NCBI GenBank assembly: GCA_902802215.1
Contig: CADCLH010000012.1
Coordinates: 1-17,609 of the forward strand
Direction of reading: 5' to 3'
From: Oscillospiraceae bacterium
GTDB lineage: Bacteria > Bacillota > Clostridia > Oscillospirales > Oscillospiraceae
DNA length: 17,609 bases
Shown: piece after piece, positions 5,949 through 13,186 of the stretch
How the letters are laid out: each line of letters starts with the position of its first letter
How positions within the stretch are numbered: the first letter of the stretch is position 1
Made by a program: the position numbers and the translations under genes
The notes under the pieces: model-generated
The model's database searches: none
What the model was told of the DNA's origin: nothing
Seen by the model: the letters and a program-made list of their open reading frames with translations, nothing else

Positions 5949-7073
5949 TCAGGTGCGGGTCTGCCGGAAAAGCAGGTATTTTCTCAGACAGAGCTCTCTG
6001 TCCGCGCGGATCTCATAATACTCGTCCCCCACCGAGAACAGCAGGATGTTGGCCTTGACCATCGCCATATTGGCAATGTCTGAAAGCGGAAAGCGCCGCT
6101 CGCCGCAGACGAGCTCGTCCGGGTACTGCGTGAGCGTCCCGGTCGAGAGCACTTCCTCCCCGTGGCCGCTCCCGATGCGGCGGAGCGTCGTCCCCGCGTC
6201 GGAGAATACGGCCTCGCCCGCCGGGAAGTCCCTGTCGGCAAGCGTCTTTTTCTGCCAGACGTCCCACTCGGCCAGGGTTTCGAAGGGCTGCGGCGGATCG
6301 AGGAAGCCCTCCTCGGTATACTGCACCTTCCATCCGCAGCCGCAGGTGACGTCGTTCCCCACGCCGCGGACGGTCCCGAGCCCTCCGCAGACGGGGCAGA
6401 GGAAGAAGCCCTTCTCGATCCCGACCGCGCGGTCCTCCGCCCGGTAGCGGACATGCTCGCCGCGCTGGCGGGCCCAGGCGTCTTCAAAGATGTCGCGGTC
6501 GATGAGCGCGGTGATCTCCGGCCCCTTCATGGCTTTGAGCTCCTCGGGCGGATACACGCCGACGACCGCGCCGCGCATCCTGCCGGGCCTGCGCTTTTTC
6601 GACCAGCGCGGGAGCGTCAGATAGCCGCCCTCGAGCCGATAGGTGACGAGCGCCGCCCCGGACGAGCGCGCGAGCTTGCCGGTGGCGGGAAAGACCTCGT
6701 GGGTCAGACCGTCCCAGCAGGCGTCGCCCTCGGCGAAGATGCAGACCGTTTCTCCGTCCCGGAGCGCGCGCAGGCAGGCCTTGACCGTGTCGGCCCCGGA
6801 GGAGGCCTTGCGCCGCGGGATCGGCGCGGCCAAACGCTCCAGCAGGCGGGAGACCCGCCCGTGGCGGAAGATGTGTTCGCTGGCCACGAAGCGGATGGGC
6901 GTTGCGGGAAAGCTCATCGCCAGCAGCAGCGGGTCCCAGTTGGTCACATGGTTCGCCACGATCAGGCAGGGCCCCGGGACCTCGGCCGGCGCCGCCTCCA
7001 TGCGAAAGCGGCGTTTCAGGAAGGGCCGGAGCAGCCATACGAGGACTCTCCAGATCCGTCTTCTGCGTTCCAT
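5949..7073 (-). CDS. PlsC-like acyltransferase fused to a zinc-ribbon-like and C-terminal domain
   Basis: Residues 1-190 form a lysophospholipid (1-acylglycerol-3-phosphate) acyltransferase-like domain, usually acting at the inner face of the membrane. They include a basic hydrophobic N-terminus, the catalytic NHVTNWD (41-47, the HX4D motif), and FAEGD at 113-117 in place of the common FPEGT. Beyond this, residues 222-250 hold CPVCGG...CGCGW (Cys 226, 229, 244, 246), a likely zinc ribbon. Residues 285-370 form a beta-rich tail that looks like a PH-type or small all-beta domain. Typical PlsC proteins of about 200-250 residues lack these extensions; this one has 374. GGAGGG lies eight bases before the ATG. 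The upstream methyltransferase ends 15 bases away, so the two are co-transcribed. The acyl acceptor is not predictable. The acyltransferase call is firm; the roles of the added domains are unknown. Confidence 0.8.
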   Translation of the reverse strand: MERRRRIWRVLVWLLRPFLKRRFRMEAAPAEVPGPCLIVANHVTNWDPLLLAMSFPATPIRFVASEHIFRHGRVSRLLERLAAPIPRRKASSGADTVKACLRALRDGETVCIFAEGDACWDGLTHEVFPATGKLARSSGAALVTYRLEGGYLTLPRWSKKRRPGRMRGAVVGVYPPEELKAMKGPEITALIDRDIFEDAWARQRGEHVRYRAEDRAVGIEKGFFLCPVCGGLGTVRGVGNDVTCGCGWKVQYTEEGFLDPPQPFETLAEWDVWQKKTLADRDFPAGEAVFSDAGTTLRRIGSGHGEEVLSTGTLTQYPDELVCGERRFPLSDIANMAMVKANILLFSVGDEYYEIRADRELCLRKYLLFRQTRT

Positions 7074-7088
7074 GGCGGCGTCCCTCCT

Positions 7089-8237
7089 TCAGCTTACCGG
7101 TATCAGGTCCAGCAGGCTCTGCTCGAAGCCGTAGCGCGCCCGCAGGGCCTCGGCCTTCTCCCGTCCCGCGCGGCGTCTGCGTCCGGTATACTCTGCCCGG
7201 ATCATCAGGTTTTTCGGGGAGTGTTCAAAGTCGACGAACTCGATCATGTCCGTCTCGTAGCCCTCGCTCTCCAGCACGGCGGCGCGCACGGCGTCCGTCA
7301 GCAGCGCCGAGACGCGCTCCCTGATGATCCCGTGCTCGAGCAGCAGGTCGAGCTCTCCGCCCTTGCGGATGCTGTTGTTGATCTCATGCTGGCAGCAGGG
7401 CACGGAGAAGATGTGCTTCACCCGCCGCCGGACGGCGTAGGCCAGGGCGTGATCGGTGGCCGTGTCGCAGGCGTGCAGCGTGACCACCATGTCGATGGGC
7501 GTGTCCGTGAGCGTGTCGCGCGTCACGTCCGCGACCTCGAAGCGCAGGCCGCCGTAGCCGTAGCGCGCGGCGATCTCATTGCAGCGCTCGACCACGTCCC
7601 GTTTGAGGTCGTAGCCGATGATCGTCGTCTCCATGCCGCGCAGCACGGCGAAGTACCAGTACAGGATAAAGGTCAGATAGGACTTGCCGCAGCCGAAGTC
7701 CAGAATGCGGATCTGCTCCGCGTTCTCCTTCCGCATGGTCTGATCCACCAGCTCGACAAAGCGGTTGATCTGCCGGTACTTGTCGTATCTGGCGCGCACG
7801 ATGCGGTAATCCTTCGTAAACACGCCGAGATCCACCAGCGCGGGGATCTCCTCGCCCTCCCGCAGGAGGTATTCCTTCGCGCGGTCGTGCGCCTCCGCCC
7901 CGCCGGGGCGCGGCACGGCTGCCGACGCGCCGGTCTTTTTATAGCTCCCGTCGCGTTTGAGGACGTACTGTCGGCTCTCCGTCCCGGTCTGGATCAGGAC
8001 CTGGCGGAAGGCGCCCTCGGCCTCTTCCCGGACAAGCGCAAGCAGCGCCCCGTCCTTGAGGTTCTGGTGAAAGGCCTTGTTGTCCGTGAGCTTTTCGACC
8101 TGCCAGACGCGCTCCCCCTTCAGAAGCAGCGGCCTGACCGTGAGCTTCTGCGCGGCAGCCTCCGCCGTCGGCTGGGAAAAGACCGCCCTTGTGAGCGCGG
8201 GCAGCGCTGCGGCGATCTCTGCTTCGATGCGTGCCAT
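7089..8237 (-). CDS. Class I SAM-dependent methyltransferase (Methyltransf_32-like)
   Basis: This 382-residue protein has a Rossmann-fold methyltransferase core. Motif I is ILDFGCGKSYL at 178-188 (SAM binding), an acidic end of strand 2 lies in GYDLK at 208-212, and ADV follows at 236-238. The further motifs LHACDTATDHAL (254-265) and VPCCQHE (279-285) are typical of the Methyltransf_32 group, which includes GSTCD/METTL25-like and Trm13-related proteins. HSPKNLMIRAEY at 339-350 closes the fold. The N-terminal 130 residues are a separate, less conserved domain with a YVLKRDGSYKKT segment. The substrate is unknown; an RNA or protein target is plausible from the relatives. The stop of rsmI lies one base before this ATG, and the GGAGGC in the end of rsmI is its RBS, so translation is coupled. 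Confidence 0.85.
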   Translation of the reverse strand: MARIEAEIAAALPALTRAVFSQPTAEAAAQKLTVRPLLLKGERVWQVEKLTDNKAFHQNLKDGALLALVREEAEGAFRQVLIQTGTESRQYVLKRDGSYKKTGASAAVPRPGGAEAHDRAKEYLLREGEEIPALVDLGVFTKDYRIVRARYDKYRQINRFVELVDQTMRKENAEQIRILDFGCGKSYLTFILYWYFAVLRGMETTIIGYDLKRDVVERCNEIAARYGYGGLRFEVADVTRDTLTDTPIDMVVTLHACDTATDHALAYAVRRRVKHIFSVPCCQHEINNSIRKGGELDLLLEHGIIRERVSALLTDAVRAAVLESEGYETDMIEFVDFEHSPKNLMIRAEYTGRRRRAGREKAEALRARYGFEQSLLDLIPVS

Positions 8238-8238
8238 T

Positions 8239-9120
8239 TCAGCCTCCGAACAGCCGCTTGAGGTTCAGCGCCGCGGCCTTGAGCTCGTTCTTGCTGTAGG
8301 AGTTGTTCTCGTCGGCGAGCACCGCGGCGACCGCGTCCTTCGCGCCGAGGTTTCCCGCGACCATGGCGTCGACCAGCATGGCCTCGGCCGAGACCGTGTG
8401 CTCGACCTTGGTGAAGGCGTAGGCCTCACTGATCTCGATCACGATCGCATACTCGCCCTTGTCGTAATTGCCCTTGGCGAGCAGCTGCTCCCTGACCTCG
8501 ACCGGCGTGCCGCGGAAGCTCGTCTCGTGCAGCTTGGTCAGATCGTTGCACAGGCACATGCGGCAGATCGCGCTGTTGTCGATAAAGAAGTCGACCAGCT
8601 CCATGATGCGCTTGGGCGACTCGTAGAGCGCGAAGGTGCGCGTGTCCGCGCGCCGCATCTTCTCCAGGAGCTTGCGCCGCTCGGCGTTTTCACGCGGGAA
8701 GAAGCCGTAAAACAGGAAGCTCGACAGGTCGAAGCCCGACACCGACAGCGCCGTCACCGCCGCGCAGCAGCCCGGCACGCCGATCACGGGGATGCCCGCC
8801 TCGACCGCGGCGCGGATCAGCTCGTTGCCGGGATCGGAGATGCAGGGCGTGCCCGCGTCGGTGATGACCGCGACGCTCTTGCCCGCGAGCATCTCGCCGA
8901 CAAAGTATTTCGCCTTCCCGTACTCATTGAATTTGTGGTTGGAAACCAGCTTGTTGCGGATCTCCAGCTTGCCCAGCAGCACCATCGAGCGCCTCGTGTC
9001 CTCGGCGGCGATGATGTCCACGTCCGTGAGGATCTGCCTGCCCCGGGGCGACATGTCCCGGGCGTTGCCGATGGGCGTGGCGACGATATACAGCTTGCCG
9101 GTACCGTTTGTTTCATCCAT
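8239..9120 (-). CDS. rsmI: 16S rRNA (cytidine1402-2'-O)-methyltransferase RsmI
   Basis: RsmI uses SAM to 2'-O-methylate C1402 of 16S rRNA in the decoding centre. The 293-residue protein (E. coli RsmI is 286) starts MDETNGTGKLYIVATPIGN. It contains the family blocks IGNARDMSPRG, DIIAAEDTRRS, the VITDAGTPCISDPG loop, VIGVPGCCAAVTALSVSG, FYGFFPRE and FALYESPKRI, in order. The reading frame stays open 22 codons upstream, but that region is occupied by the promoter (9155-9183). The ATG at 9120 is therefore chosen even though its SD match (AAAGGA, about 12 bases upstream) is distant. It heads a run with the next methyltransferase gene, one base downstream. The assignment is confident. Confidence 0.93.
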   Translation of the reverse strand: MDETNGTGKLYIVATPIGNARDMSPRGRQILTDVDIIAAEDTRRSMVLLGKLEIRNKLVSNHKFNEYGKAKYFVGEMLAGKSVAVITDAGTPCISDPGNELIRAAVEAGIPVIGVPGCCAAVTALSVSGFDLSSFLFYGFFPRENAERRKLLEKMRRADTRTFALYESPKRIMELVDFFIDNSAICRMCLCNDLTKLHETSFRGTPVEVREQLLAKGNYDKGEYAIVIEISEAYAFTKVEHTVSAEAMLVDAMVAGNLGAKDAVAAVLADENNSYSKNELKAAALNLKRLFGG

Positions 9121-9154
9121 AAGACACTTGTATCCTTTTCTGATTCCTGTCCAC

Positions 9155-9183
9155 ATTATTACACAATTTTTAAGAAAACACAA
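9155..9183 (-). promoter_or_regulatory. Promoter of the rsmI operon
   Basis: On the minus strand TTGTGT (complement of 9183-9178) and TAATAA (complement of 9161-9156) are 16 bases apart; shifting by one gives AATAAT with 17. Its -35 element sits in the T-rich tail of the hpf terminator. Confidence 0.55.
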
Positions 9184-9212
9184 CAAAAATCCCCGGGAGT
9201 TCCCGGGGATTT
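9178..9212 (-). terminator. Intrinsic terminator of hpf
   Basis: AAATCCCCGGGA (9187-9198) and TCCCGGGGATTT (9201-9212) form a perfect stem with a minimal loop. On the minus strand it is followed by TTTTTGTTGTGTTTT. It lies 18 bases after the hpf stop codon and separates hpf from rsmI. Confidence 0.9.
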
Positions 9213-9230
9213 CGTATCAGCTCAAAAGCC

Positions 9231-9779
9231 TCAGTCCTGATTCAGCCCGTCGTCGCAGATCAGGCCGTAGCCGCCCTGCTGGCGCTTGTAGACCACGGAG
9301 AAGGCCTCGTCCGCGTCCATGTTCTTGAAGACGAAGAACTCGTGTCCCAGCAGATTCATCTGAAGGATCGCCTCCTCGGGCGACATGGGCTTGATGGAGA
9401 AGCGCTTGCTGCGCACGATCTTGAATTCCTCCGCCTCGTCGTCGGCGGTCTCATAGGCCGGCAGGACTTCCTTCTCCAGCGCGCCCTCGCGCAGCTTCTT
9501 CTCAAGACGGGTCTTGTTCCGGCGGATCTGGCGCTCGATCGCGGCGACGCCGGAGTCCACGGAGGCATACATGTCGTTGGTAAGTTCGCTTGCCCTGTAG
9601 AACATGCCGTTGTTGTGGATGGTGATCTCGGCCTTGTGCCGTCCCCGCTCGATGCTGAAGGTGACGTAGGCCTCGCCCTCGTTTTTGAAAAGCCGGTCGA
9701 GCTTGCCGATCTTCTTCATCGAATAGGCCCGCAGCTCCTCCGAGGAGTCCATCCTTTTCTCGGTGAAAGTGAACTTCAT
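9231..9779 (-). CDS. hpf: Ribosome hibernation promoting factor, long form
   Basis: Long HPF binds the 30S decoding region and dimerises 70S ribosomes into inactive 100S particles in starved or stationary cells. This 182-residue protein has both parts. The N-terminal RaiA/YfiA-type beta-alpha domain runs from 1 to about 100, from MKFTFTEKRM through HKAEITIHNNGMFYRA and YASVDSGVAAIERQIRRNK. After an acidic linker, the C-terminal dimerisation domain runs from 121 to 175 and includes RFSIKPMSPEEAILQMNLLGHEFFVF and YKRQQGGYGLI. The ATG at 9779 follows AAAGGAG by nine bases; a TTG three codons earlier is closer to that RBS and less likely. It is a single-gene unit with its own promoter and terminator, fitting independent stress control. 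The assignment is confident. Confidence 0.95.
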   Translation of the reverse strand: MKFTFTEKRMDSSEELRAYSMKKIGKLDRLFKNEGEAYVTFSIERGRHKAEITIHNNGMFYRASELTNDMYASVDSGVAAIERQIRRNKTRLEKKLREGALEKEVLPAYETADDEAEEFKIVRSKRFSIKPMSPEEAILQMNLLGHEFFVFKNMDADEAFSVVYKRQQGGYGLICDDGLNQD

Positions 9780-9809
9780 TGGTGACAACTCCTTTCCCTT
9801 TATGCCATC

Positions 9810-9831
9810 AAAAAGCAGGAGTCTGCTCTTT
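9810..9831 (-). other. Stem-loop at the 5' end of the hpf transcript
   Basis: On the minus strand AAAGAGCAG (9831-9823) pairs with CTGCTTTTT (9818-9810), with one G-U pair, around ACTC. The predicted transcript start is near 9834, so the RNA would begin almost directly with this hairpin. It could stabilise the message or act as a weak attenuator. Confidence 0.45.
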
Positions 9832-9840
9832 GTTGTTTAT

Positions 9841-9870
9841 AGTATAACACATTGTCAGAAAAAAAAGAAG
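9841..9870 (-). promoter_or_regulatory. Promoter of hpf
   Basis: The minus strand reads TGTTATACT (complement of 9849-9841), a TATACT -10 with an extended TG. The -35 region falls in a T-rich run and has no good hexamer. It may instead respond to a stress sigma factor, but no clear sigma-B consensus was seen. Confidence 0.5.
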
Positions 9871-9965
9871 AACGATTTGGCACCCGGATAACAATCGGTA
9901 TTTTTGCCGATTTTTCCCGGAAAGATTTGTACAGGTCTCCAAAATTTCCCGATCCCGGGTCCGGA

Positions 9966-10000
9966 AAAGGAACGGGCAGGGCAGCTTCCGCCGCCCTGCC
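9966..10000 (-). terminator. Terminator of the LRR gene
   Basis: GGCAGGGC at 9975-9982 pairs with GCCCTGCC at 9993-10000 across a ten-base loop. On the minus strand the tail is CGTTCCTTTT, only moderately T-rich. It lies just after the LRR stop codon (10010-10012). Confidence 0.65.
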
Positions 10001-10009
10001 TGTTTTCGA

Positions 10010-11776
10010 TTAAAAGATCACGTCGCAGCTCGGGAGCGTGTCCCGGACCAGCTGGACGTCCTCGAGGCTCATGGGATTGCCGGTCAGCACCAGCGTGCGC
10101 AGCGTCGTCATGTTGAGCAGCGGCAGCACCGACGAAGCGTTGTTGAAGCTCAGATCCAGCGTCTCCAGCTTTGTCAGGGAGGCCAGAGGCGTCAGGTCGG
10201 AGATCGCGTTCTCCCGCAGATCCAGGAAGGAGAGGCAATAGCGGCAGTCCGCCAGCTCCAGCGGATAGAGGTTCGAGACGTTGTTGCCGCTCAGATCCAG
10301 AGCGCGCAGGCTGTTGAGCCTCATGACCGCGCTGATGTCGCTGACGCCGCATCCGGGCAGGTTCAGCACCTCCGCGTCGCTCTTGACGATCACGCCGTCA
10401 AAGCTGACGTCGTAGCCGAGCGCGGAATGCCGGATGCTGCATGCGTTGAGATAGGTCCGCAGATCATCTACGGCCTCTCCCGTGAGCGCGGGGTTGTCCT
10501 CGATGTTGAGATCCGTCAGCGCGGACAGGCCGCGCAGATAGAGCAGATCCTCGTTCCGCAGCCCCGTGCTGCTCAGCCCCAGGGAGTTGAGCGTCGCGAC
10601 CCTGCGCAGGCCGGAGAAGTCCTGCAAGGGATTCCCGTCCAAATACAGGCTGTTCAGCCCGTTCATCATGGTCAGGGGCGAGGTGGAGCTGATCTCGTTT
10701 CCGGAGGCGTTGAGGAAGCCGAGCGAATCCACCCCCATCAGAGGCCGCAGATCGCTGACGCGGTTGTAGGAGATATCCAGATACTGGAGATACTGCAAGT
10801 TCATCAGCGGGCTGAGATCGCTGACCTCGTTGCCGCTGAGATTGAGGCGGGTCAAAAACTGGCAGTTCGCCAGCGCGGAGATATCCCGGATCCCCATCTC
10901 GCTCAGATCGAGATCGGTGATGTCGGAGGGAAAGGTCTTGCCGCCGAAGCTGATCTCCTGCCGCTCCTGCTGGGCCTGCTCGCTGTGGATGGCGCAGTTG
11001 GGCAGCGCGGCGGACAGCGCGGAGAGCTGCTCGGCGCTCACGGATATGCTCTTGATCGAGAGACTCGTCAGCGTGCCGATCGCATACAGCGGCGTCAGAT
11101 CCTCGATGGGGTTGCCGTCCAGATACAGCGTCCGCAGTCCGGGCAGCGATGTCAGAGGCGTCAGATCGCTGATCCGGTTGCCGCTGAGATTGAGCGTGAC
11201 CAGCCCGCCGAGCGCGGACAGGGCGGAGATGTCCTGCAGGTTGTTCCCGGCCAGCGAGAGCGAGTCGAGCCCGTACAGCTGCAAAACCTCGTCGAGCACC
11301 TCGTCGCCCAGTCCCATGTTGTCCAGCACCAGCCGGGTCGTCCCGATGCGGTACTGCTTGCCCGCCACCGTGACCAGATCGGCGGCGTTCAGGCTTTTCC
11401 GGGTGCTCTCGATCGCCTCGATCCTGCCTGAGACGACGCCGCTGCGGGTGTCCATGGAGCGCAGGACCTCCAGCGCCTTGGCGTAGTTGCCCTCCTCCTC
11501 ATAGCAGCTTGCCATGAGCAGCAGGCATTCGTCGGTCTTCTCCACGGCGGCGGCTTTGCGCAGCGCCGAGAGCGCCCCGTCGTAGTCCTTCTGATAGTAG
11601 AGCGTCTGCGCCTGATTCATGTAATCGTTGTAGACGCGGTTGTCGGACATGCTCATCAGCACCACGGCCATGGCGATGATGAAGATCGCCGCCAGGATGG
11701 TGCAGATGATGTAGGCGCGCTTGCGGTTGACCGGCCTGCGGACCGTCTGGGCGGAGGCTCTGGCCTTACTGCTCAT
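10010..11776 (-). CDS. Membrane-anchored leucine-rich-repeat protein with TPR-like segment
   Basis: The 588-residue protein begins with a basic tail and one membrane helix (about 20-42), giving an N-terminal anchor with the rest probably outside. A TPR-like helical stretch follows (about 49-110, YYQKDYDGALSALRKAA and YEEEGNYAKALEVL). The rest is internalin-type LRR of about 22 residues per turn, with the pattern LxxLxLxGNxISDLxPL. It falls into three modules (about 136-265, 276-450, 456-588). Each opens with a short beta segment and ends in a Cys-containing helical cap (LPNCAIH, LNACSIRH, LPSCDVIF). Such domains bind proteins or sugars; the partner is unknown. GGAGG lies nine bases before the ATG, which overlaps the end of the upstream membrane-protein gene by 11 bases, so both are made from one message. 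Confidence 0.85.
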   Translation of the reverse strand: MSSKARASAQTVRRPVNRKRAYIICTILAAIFIIAMAVVLMSMSDNRVYNDYMNQAQTLYYQKDYDGALSALRKAAAVEKTDECLLLMASCYEEEGNYAKALEVLRSMDTRSGVVSGRIEAIESTRKSLNAADLVTVAGKQYRIGTTRLVLDNMGLGDEVLDEVLQLYGLDSLSLAGNNLQDISALSALGGLVTLNLSGNRISDLTPLTSLPGLRTLYLDGNPIEDLTPLYAIGTLTSLSIKSISVSAEQLSALSAALPNCAIHSEQAQQERQEISFGGKTFPSDITDLDLSEMGIRDISALANCQFLTRLNLSGNEVSDLSPLMNLQYLQYLDISYNRVSDLRPLMGVDSLGFLNASGNEISSTSPLTMMNGLNSLYLDGNPLQDFSGLRRVATLNSLGLSSTGLRNEDLLYLRGLSALTDLNIEDNPALTGEAVDDLRTYLNACSIRHSALGYDVSFDGVIVKSDAEVLNLPGCGVSDISAVMRLNSLRALDLSGNNVSNLYPLELADCRYCLSFLDLRENAISDLTPLASLTKLETLDLSFNNASSVLPLLNMTTLRTLVLTGNPMSLEDVQLVRDTLPSCDVIF

Positions 11777-12587
11777 GCGCGTCCGCCTCCGGCTCCGGGT
11801 CGACGGGGGCCGGATCGAGCGTCAGTTCGGGGATGCTTCCCTCGGGCGCCGGTTCAAAGGCGGTCTCGGGATCGAAATTCGGCGCGGGCTCCTCGGCGGG
11901 GGCGGGCTTCTCAACCGGCGCGGGCTTCACGGCCGGCGCGGGCTCGGGAGCATGAACGGGCTCCGGCGCGGGCTCCGGGGCAGGCTCCGGCGCAGGCTCG
12001 ACGACCTCGGGCTCCACGACGGCGGGCTCGGCCTCCTGCTTTTTCAGGCCGAAGCCGATGAACATCAGCGCCGCCATCATGCACAGCATGCTCATCTCCT
12101 GCATGCCGGCGGAGAAGGTGACGGGGTTGACCGTATCGGACAGGCGCGGCAGATCGCGGGCGATATGGATCACGAACGGGATCCCGAACAGCGGCGGCAG
12201 CAGCCACTTGGTGCGGATCCAGCCGAACACGGTCGCCGGGTAGACGATCACGATGGTGAGATACAGGAGGATGCAGAGAACGGTATGCACCCAGCTTGTG
12301 GAGTTGATGAGCTTGAAGATGAAGAACACCACGCCCAACAGGACCGGAAGGCTCGAGAGGAAAAAGCCCTTCTTGCCGAAAAGCAGCACGCAGAGGGCCA
12401 ACAGCAGGCAACTGCCGGCCGGGAGTGCGATCAGCATGATGGCGTCGATGCGGTTGTTCCACTGGCCCCAGCGGCCGATGACCTGAAAGAGCGCGGCGAA
12501 TACCAGCAGGATCATGGCGCCCTCGGCGAAGAAGCCGGTCTTGTCGATGATGAATTTCACACGCGAGCTGTTGCTGGATTTATTCAT
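11766..12587 (-). CDS. Polytopic membrane protein with Pro/Ala/Glu-rich C-terminal tail
   Basis: I do not recognise a family. The 273-residue product has about six hydrophobic segments (roughly 20-40, 48-70, 76-94, 100-122, 127-145, 163-181). A 90-residue tail dominated by repeated EPAP/KPAP units and acidic residues follows. Such tails are extended and often act as spacers or periplasm/wall-spanning linkers. No catalytic motif is apparent. The ATG at 12587 is chosen because GGTGG lies eight bases upstream. An ATG two codons earlier is too close to that site, and the frame's TTG further up has no RBS. Its last 11 bases overlap the LRR gene, and a promoter (12675-12703) gives an 80-base leader. 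A joint role with the LRR protein at the cell surface is inferred only from this organisation. Confidence 0.8.
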   Translation of the reverse strand: MNKSSNSSRVKFIIDKTGFFAEGAMILLVFAALFQVIGRWGQWNNRIDAIMLIALPAGSCLLLALCVLLFGKKGFFLSSLPVLLGVVFFIFKLINSTSWVHTVLCILLYLTIVIVYPATVFGWIRTKWLLPPLFGIPFVIHIARDLPRLSDTVNPVTFSAGMQEMSMLCMMAALMFIGFGLKKQEAEPAVVEPEVVEPAPEPAPEPAPEPVHAPEPAPAVKPAPVEKPAPAEEPAPNFDPETAFEPAPEGSIPELTLDPAPVDPEPEADAHEQ

Positions 12588-12674
12588 GTTCATAACCACC
12601 TTTTCGGAATGATTGGCGTTGTAGGCTTTCAAGCGCAGGATGGTTTTTGCATATGCGTCTGCACATCATATTGT

Positions 12675-12703
12675 ATATTACCACAGTCGGCGCACGCATG
12701 CAA
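12675..12703 (-). promoter_or_regulatory. Promoter of the membrane protein-LRR operon
   Basis: On the minus strand TTGCAT (complement of 12703-12698) and TAATAT (complement of 12680-12675) are separated by exactly 17 bases. It is divergent from the promoter at 12742-12770. Confidence 0.7.
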
Positions 12704-12741
12704 GTGTGCGAATCGGGAAACGTCGACGCGGTCCGCGCCTC

Positions 12742-12770
12742 TTGCAATCGCCGCGGCGTCACGCTATAAT
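12742..12770 (+). promoter_or_regulatory. Promoter of the Nif11-like gene
   Basis: TTGCAA (12742-12747) and a perfect TATAAT (12765-12770) are 17 bases apart. The predicted start is about 30 bases before the ATG at 12806. Confidence 0.8.
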
Positions 12771-12805
12771 GATTCGCAGAATCCACGGAAACGGAGCTGG
12801 AAAGC

Positions 12806-13132
12806 ATGAGTGAAAATGTGTCCCTCTTTTTTGAACGCTGTGAGGCCGAGCCCACCCTGAAGGCGCGCATCAGCGAGGCCGTCGCCGCGTACCCCGGCAG
12901 TCTGGAGGTGCGCGAGTCGCTGGTGGAGGCGGTGCTTCTGCCGATCGCCGAGGCGGAGGGCCTGCCTTTCACGGTGCAGGAGCTGCGCGCGTATGAGACG
13001 CGGCTGAAGCTCAGCCGCATCAAGCCCGACGTGCAGATCGAAGAGGGCGAAGCGGACGAGGACGAGGACTTCGAGGGCTACTGGCTGCTGGACCGCGGCT
13101 GGGAAAACGACGAATCCGCCTTCAAAAAATAG
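12806..13132 (+). CDS. Small Nif11-like protein with acidic C-terminus
   Basis: The 108-residue protein has an N-terminal half resembling the Nif11 domain: SLFFERCEAEPTLKARISEAV (about 6-26), then LLPIAEAEGLPFTVQELRAYE (about 44-64), matching the helix, gap and GxxFTxxEL pattern of that family. Nif11 domains occur as leader regions of ribosomal natural-product precursors and as stand-alone proteins of unknown role. The C-terminal half is very acidic (EEGEADEDEDFEG, 79-91) and ends GYWLLDRGWENDESAFKK. There is no GG-type leader cleavage site and no obvious modification enzyme next door, so a RiPP precursor role is not supported. The start has GGAG and GGAAAG just upstream. The gene is monocistronic, with a strong promoter and a terminator shared with the convergent PrsW-type gene. 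The family call is tentative. Confidence 0.6.
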   Translation: MSENVSLFFERCEAEPTLKARISEAVAAYPGSLEVRESLVEAVLLPIAEAEGLPFTVQELRAYETRLKLSRIKPDVQIEEGEADEDEDFEGYWLLDRGWENDESAFKK

Positions 13133-13133
13133 G

Positions 13134-13180
13134 GAAAAGCCGGGCGGCGCGCATCAACAGCGCGCCGCCCGGCCGAACTT
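13134..13180. terminator. Bidirectional terminator between the Nif11-like and PrsW-type genes
   Basis: A perfect 14-bp GC stem is formed by GCCGGGCGGCGCGC (13139-13152) and GCGCGCCGCCCGGC (13160-13173) around ATCAACA. TTTT follows on the minus strand and a weaker ACTTT on the plus strand. Confidence 0.85.
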
Positions 13181-13186
13181 TGAGCA

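Noticed and set aside
6162..8261. Long plus-strand frame opposite the acyltransferase and methyltransferase genes
   Set aside because: It has no recognisable domain and crosses the boundary of two well-supported genes on the other strand.
11900..12030. Tandem DNA repeat or CRISPR-like array in the PAP-rich tail
   Set aside because: The periodicity is codon-level (Pro-Ala-Pro-Glu units), irregular in length, and lies within a coding frame.
12806..13132. RiPP precursor peptide interpretation of the Nif11-like gene
   Set aside because: No GG-type cleavage site, no Cys/Ser/Thr-rich core, and no modification or export enzyme nearby.
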